From Streptomyces sp. SID9727 (lineage in GTDB: Bacteria; Actinomycetota; Actinomycetes; Streptomycetales; Streptomycetaceae), in the NCBI RefSeq assembly GCF_010550605.1, contig NZ_JAAGNI010000194.1, positions 1-35,596 on the forward strand: a stretch of DNA of 35,596 nt. Reading direction: 5' to 3'. This document shows positions 30,392-35,596 of this stretch, one piece after another. The notes under the pieces were generated by a model. That model was given only the letters and a program-made list of their open reading frames with translations. It was not told the DNA's origin and did not search any database. The position numbers were made by a program, and so were the translations under genes. Positions within the stretch are counted from its first letter, which is position 1, and every line of letters starts with the position of its first letter.

Positions 30392-31333
30392 TCACGCCAG
30401 CGAAAAGGCGATTCCGTCCAGGATGTCGTGTTCGCTCACCACGACCTCGCGCGCCCCGGTCCGCTCCATCACGGCCTGGAGGATCAGCGCACCGGACGGG
30501 ATGACGTCGACCCGGCCCGGGTGCATCGCGCCGAACGCCGCGCGCTCGGCGTGGGTCGAGGCCAGCAGCCGCGCGGTGATCTCCCGGACCTGCTCCAGGG
30601 AGACGCGGGAGTGGTGGATCGCCTCGGAGTCGTACTCATCGAGCCCCAGCGCTATCGCGGCCACCGTCGTGACCGTCCCCGCGAGGCCCACCAGCGTCGC
30701 CGCCGAACCGAGCGGCACGGTCTCCTCCGCCAGGTCCAGGGCGGCGGCCACATCGGCGCGGATCGCGTCGATCCCCTCGCGCGGAGGCGGATCGGCGACG
30801 GCGCCGTCCCGGACGAGGTGGCGCTCGGTCATCCGGACGCAGCCGATGTCCACGGACCGGGCGGCCCGCACCCGGTCGCCGCCCACGACGAACTCGGTGG
30901 AGCCGCCGCCGATGTCCACCACCAGGTACGGCTTCGCGAGGTCGTCGCGCCCGGTCAGCTCCTTGGTCGCCCCGGTGAACGAGAACGCGGCCTCCTGGTC
31001 CCCGCTGATCACCTCCGGCTCGACGCCCAGGATGTCCAGCACCCCGCGCACGAAGTCGTCCCGGTTCTCCGCGTCCCGGGAGGCGGAGGTGGCGACGAAA
31101 CGCACCCTCTCGGCGCCGTGCTCCTCGATCACCGCCGCGTAGTCCCGGCAGACGGCGAACGTGCGCTCCAGCGCCTCGGGGGCGAGCCGGCCGGTCCGGT
31201 CGACGCCCTGCCCCAGCCGGACGATCTCCATGCGCCGGGCGTACTCGACGAGCTCCCCGGTCACCGGGTCGGCGTCCGCGACCAGCAGGCGGATCGAGTT
31301 GGTACCGCAGTCGATGGCGGCCACGCGCGTCAT
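30392..31333 (-). CDS. ppx: Ppx/GppA family exopolyphosphatase
   Basis: The protein has 313 residues, the short single-core form usual in actinobacteria. ATG 31333, 13 bp after the DUF501 stop. The ASKHA ATPase fold shows phosphate 1 motif VAAIDCGTNSIRLLVAD (4-20), FVATSASRDAENRDDFV near 79-95, and phosphate 2 motif VVDIGGGSTEFV near 141-152. Catalytic Glu is in GDQEAAFSF near 115. It releases phosphate from polyphosphate, or hydrolyses pppGpp to ppGpp; short forms often prefer short polyP. It lies in a co-directional row with DUF501 and the divIC-like gene. Confidence 0.9.
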   Translation of the reverse strand: MTRVAAIDCGTNSIRLLVADADPVTGELVEYARRMEIVRLGQGVDRTGRLAPEALERTFAVCRDYAAVIEEHGAERVRFVATSASRDAENRDDFVRGVLDILGVEPEVISGDQEAAFSFTGATKELTGRDDLAKPYLVVDIGGGSTEFVVGGDRVRAARSVDIGCVRMTERHLVRDGAVADPPPREGIDAIRADVAAALDLAEETVPLGSAATLVGLAGTVTTVAAIALGLDEYDSEAIHHSRVSLEQVREITARLLASTHAERAAFGAMHPGRVDVIPSGALILQAVMERTGAREVVVSEHDILDGIAFSLA

Positions 31334-31346
31334 GTCTGCCGTCCCC

Positions 31347-31886
31347 TCAGCCCTCGTCCGTACCCTGCTCGCCGCACGGCGAGACGCACGGCCCCTTGCG
31401 CCACCACTCCGGGAGCATCGCGATCGCCTCGTCGCCCAGCGGGTTGACGCCGGGACCGGCCGCCAGCGAGTGCCCGACGAGCACGTGCAGGCACTTCACC
31501 CGGTCCGGCATGCCGCCGGCGCTCGGGAAGCCCTCCAGGACCTCGATGGCGTCGCGCCGCGCGATGTAGTCCTCATGGGCCGCCCGGTAGGCCGCCGCCA
31601 GCTCGGGGTCCCGGCCCAGGCGCTCAGTCATCTCCTTCATGACCCCGTTCGCCTCCAGCGTGCCGATCGCGGAGGCGGCGCGCGGGCACGTCAGGTAGTA
31701 CGTCGTCGGGAACGGCGTGCCGTCCTCCAGCCGGGGCTGCGTCTCGACCACGTCCGGGTTGCCGCACGGACAGCGGTGCGCGATGGCGCGCAGCCCGCGC
31801 GGCGGGCGGCCCAGCTGCTGCCGGAACGCGTCGATGTCCGCCTCGGTGGGGACGGTGGGCTCGGTCTGGGGAGGGGGCGTTTCCAT
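31347..31886 (-). CDS. DUF501 domain protein
   Basis: The protein has 179 residues. ATG 31886 has AGG 5-6 nt upstream. DUF501 features are visible: ADIDAFRQQLGRPPRGLRAIA at the start, HRCPCGNPDVVETQPRLEDG with a CxC pair, then YYLTCPRAASAIGTLEANG. Further Cys are in VKCLHVLVGH and GPCVSPCGEQ; the set of Cys and His suggests metal binding. Function unknown. In actinobacteria the order eno, divIC/ftsB, DUF501, ppx is conserved, which suggests a shared housekeeping or division role. Confidence 0.88.
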   Translation of the reverse strand: METPPPQTEPTVPTEADIDAFRQQLGRPPRGLRAIAHRCPCGNPDVVETQPRLEDGTPFPTTYYLTCPRAASAIGTLEANGVMKEMTERLGRDPELAAAYRAAHEDYIARRDAIEVLEGFPSAGGMPDRVKCLHVLVGHSLAAGPGVNPLGDEAIAMLPEWWRKGPCVSPCGEQGTDEG

Positions 31887-31956
31887 GCCTGCCTAGGGTG
31901 CTGATCGGACTGCTCGAACCGCGGGTTCTGCAGAGGTACGGGGGTGGGGACGGCCG

Positions 31957-32427
31957 TCAGCCGCGGTCGGCGCTGTCCACGCCGTCCCACAGGTTGGAGT
32001 GCCAGGGCCGGTCCGTCTCGGCCGGCTTCCCGTTGCGCTCCTTGACCGCGTCGGGGTCGACCACGGTGTAGCCGGTCTCCCCGGGAAGAACGTAGTGCAG
32101 GTGCTCGCGGGCCAGCCGCTTGATGTACGCGTCGTCCTGGAGCCGGGCCTTCTGGTCCCGCAGCTCCTCGGTGCGCGCCTCGGCCTCCCGCGCCTGTCTG
32201 CGCTGGTCGGCGATCTCGTCGCGCTGCGACACGTACTGCCGCATCGGGTACGCGAGGGCGACGACCAGGGAGCAGACGACCAGGGCCAGGAAGGCGGCCC
32301 GGCCGGTGAGCCGGGAGCGGCGGGCCTGACGCCGGTTCTGGGACCGGTAGACGCGGGCGGCGGTCTGCTCACCGAGCAGCCGCAGCCGGGTCGCGGTGGA
32401 GAACCGGTCCCGGTCCTTCACGGCCAT
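31957..32427 (-). CDS. divIC: DivIC/FtsB-like septum formation initiator
   Basis: The protein has 156 residues. ATG 32427 has GGGAGG ~7 nt upstream. The basic cytoplasmic N-terminus (NRRQARRSR at ~31-39) is followed by one transmembrane helix at ~44-62 and a coiled coil at ~65-100 (ADQRRQAREAEARTEELRDQK). The family-typical YIKRLAREHLHYVLPGETGY follows, then a short acidic tail. It is part of the FtsQ-FtsL-DivIC divisome subcomplex, important for sporulation septa in Streptomyces. Upstream lies eno, with a hairpin in between. Confidence 0.9.
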   Translation of the reverse strand: MAVKDRDRFSTATRLRLLGEQTAARVYRSQNRRQARRSRLTGRAAFLALVVCSLVVALAYPMRQYVSQRDEIADQRRQAREAEARTEELRDQKARLQDDAYIKRLAREHLHYVLPGETGYTVVDPDAVKERNGKPAETDRPWHSNLWDGVDSADRG

Positions 32428-32448
32428 GTTCCCGCCTCCCCATTACGA

Positions 32449-32493
32449 CGTCCGTCCCCGCACACGGTACGTGACCGGGCGCGGGGACGGACG
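32449..32493 (-). terminator. Hairpin between eno and divIC
   Basis: Perfect 13-bp stem CGTCCGTCCCCGC with GCGGGGACGGACG (32449-32461 / 32481-32493), loop 19 nt, 26 bp after eno and 21 bp before the divIC start. It probably ends most eno transcripts and lets some read on. Confidence 0.8.
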
Positions 32494-32519
32494 GAGGCGG
32501 GGGATACCCGCGGGGGGCG

Positions 32520-34836
<2,317 letters not shown>

Positions 34837-34842
34837 TCACCG

Positions 34843-35029
34843 ACGCCTGCGAGGTGAGCTGTCGGGTTCGGGCCAAGTGAGTTGCCCGGCCGCGCCCCTG
34901 GCGCGACTTCACCCCTAGCCGGTCCTGTCACGTCTCCCGACGATCAGGCCCAGCGCCTACCTGGGTCCCCCGCTCCTGCCTACGGCGCTTTCGCGTCTGT
35001 TCCCTTCGACCGACGGCAGGATTCGGCGT
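34843..35029 (-). promoter_or_regulatory. ydaO/yuaA-class c-di-AMP riboswitch in rpfA leader
   Basis: Minus strand. The P1 stem pairs ACGCC (35025-35029) with GGCGT (34843-34847), directly followed by GAATCCTGCCG on the 5' side. Conserved blocks are GGGGGACCCA (34962-34971), GGGGTGAAG (34907-34915) and CCGAACCCGACAGCTCACCT (34852-34871), in the order of the class. Inside the last block, CTCACC (34853-34858) is complementary to GGTGAG (34836-34841), which begins the ribosome site. The leader is ~230 nt. c-di-AMP is expected to lower rpfA expression by attenuation; the direct pairing with the ribosome site suggests a translational part too (inference). Confidence 0.88.
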
Positions 35030-35064
35030 GACGGTCGACGGGGCCCGCGGTGCGAGCGGTTCCG

Positions 35065-35094
35065 ACCGTAATCACACCCAACGGTCATATTCAA
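35065..35094 (-). promoter_or_regulatory. Candidate rpfA promoter
   Basis: On the minus strand TTGAAT (35089-35094), 18-bp spacer, TACGGT (35065-35070). Start near 35057, placing the whole riboswitch within the transcript. Confidence 0.5.
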
Positions 35095-35204
35095 AGAAGG
35101 ACATACCGGATAATCATCCCGTAAGAGCATCCGATCAACCCCTGTTTGCGCAGGTCGGAGCGGATGTGGCGGGACCTCCCGGACAAGAGGCGTCAGTTCA
35201 CGCA

Positions 35205-35250
35205 AAGAGACCCATGTCTCACTCGGTCAAAAGTGGGACATGGGCCTCTT
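35205..35250. terminator. Strong hairpin terminator after LysM gene
   Basis: 19-position arms (35205-35223 with 35232-35250), one A-C mismatch and one T-G pair, loop 8 nt. It begins 32 bp after the stop of the LysM gene and is followed by T residues on the minus strand. Confidence 0.88.
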
Positions 35251-35282
35251 AAACCACCCAAAGCACAAGGGCCTCTAACGGC

Positions 35283-35596
35283 TCATCCGACGCTCTCCGC
35301 GGCCTTGTCCCGGCCCGCGTCGTCCAGGGTCAGATCGAGGTTCTGGCCGGGCAGGATGAGGTCCGGGTCGGAGCCCACCTCGCCCTTGTTCGCCTCGTAC
35401 AGCTCGGGCCAGCCGCCGGGCAGGTCCTGCGCGTCGGCGATCGCCCAGAGGTTGTCGCCCGGCCGCACGGTGTACGTGCCGTCAGCCGGCCCCGTGGCGC
35501 CGTCGCGTGCGTCGCCGTCACCCCGCGAGGCGTGCCGGCCCTCATCGCGCCCGTCGGCCGCCCCCGCGGCCTCGTCGGCGGCCGGGGCACCCCGGT
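35283..35596 (-). CDS. LysM-domain secreted protein, C-terminal part (5' cut by window); possible second Rpf
   Basis: The frame is open from the window edge (first full codon 35594-35592) to TGA 35285-35283; ~103 residues are seen. The first ~40 are a polar Ala/Asp/Gly/Arg linker. A LysM domain follows (TYTVRPGDNLWAIADAQDL, then WPELYEANKGEVGSDPDLILPGQNLDL), and a short acidic tail ends it. The LysM is related to that of the Rpf next door ([10 protein letters not shown] versus GWPELYEANK). In S. coelicolor two Rpf genes, rpfA and rpfC, are adjacent beside eno, so this is probably the rpfC counterpart. The catalytic domain is outside the window, so this is not proven. Confidence 0.8.
   Translation of the reverse strand, partial: RGAPAADEAAGAADGRDEGRHASRGDGDARDGATGPADGTYTVRPGDNLWAIADAQDLPGGWPELYEANKGEVGSDPDLILPGQNLDLTLDDAGRDKAAESVG

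Overview
This is a high-GC chromosomal segment of a Streptomyces species. Codon third positions are strongly G/C, the gene families are typical of the genus, and the minus strand carries a leucine tRNA with anticodon UAA, which is bldA, the developmental tRNA of Streptomyces. From memory, the right end (lolD/ftsX-type ABC exporter, cfa, ndh, ppx, DUF501, divIC, eno, rpfA, second LysM protein) has the gene order of the S. coelicolor SCO3089-SCO3098 region. This could not be checked by search.

Left part (1-13.6 kb). A cut-off winged-helix-like gene is followed by two roadblock/LC7-type genes. The first of these carries the only TTA codon I found in the window. Then come an RpiR/SIS regulator, an ECF sigma factor overlapping the gene of a membrane partner, and a small membrane protein. 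A short-chain dehydrogenase is divergent from a MmyB/MltR-type regulator. Next are cystathionine beta-synthase, an SGNH hydrolase, a thiolase, a hypothetical coiled-coil membrane protein, a small hypothetical protein, a Bax-inhibitor-1 family membrane protein, a DinB-fold protein and bldA.

Middle (13.9-23.3 kb). A sugar-utilisation locus is read leftwards. It has a family-5 solute-binding lipoprotein, two DppB/DppC-type permeases, two DppD/DppF-type ATPases and a cytoplasmic GH2 beta-mannosidase; four of its gene junctions overlap or abut. A divergent LacI-family regulator faces it. The intergenic region has a near-consensus promoter, two copies of a LacI-like operator just after the -10 boxes of both units, and a near-perfect CebR-type box. 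The likely job is uptake and intracellular cleavage of beta-mannosides or manno-oligosaccharides under substrate-induced control.

Right part (23.3-35.6 kb). An ABC exporter pair converges on cfa across a 36-bp perfect palindrome. The ndh upstream region has two Rex-type operators. ppx, DUF501, divIC and eno follow in a leftward row. An rpfA-type resuscitation-promoting factor has a long leader that reads as a ydaO/yuaA-class c-di-AMP riboswitch. A second LysM protein is cut by the window end.

Two genes (regulator ending 5881, SGNH hydrolase ending 8890) end inside 32-34 bp tandem repeats that have duplicated the stop codon region. A third repeat lies just after the beta-mannosidase, and a 63-bp MITE-like palindrome starts at the stop codon of the LacI gene. 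No CRISPR array, rRNA, complete insertion sequence or prophage gene was seen.
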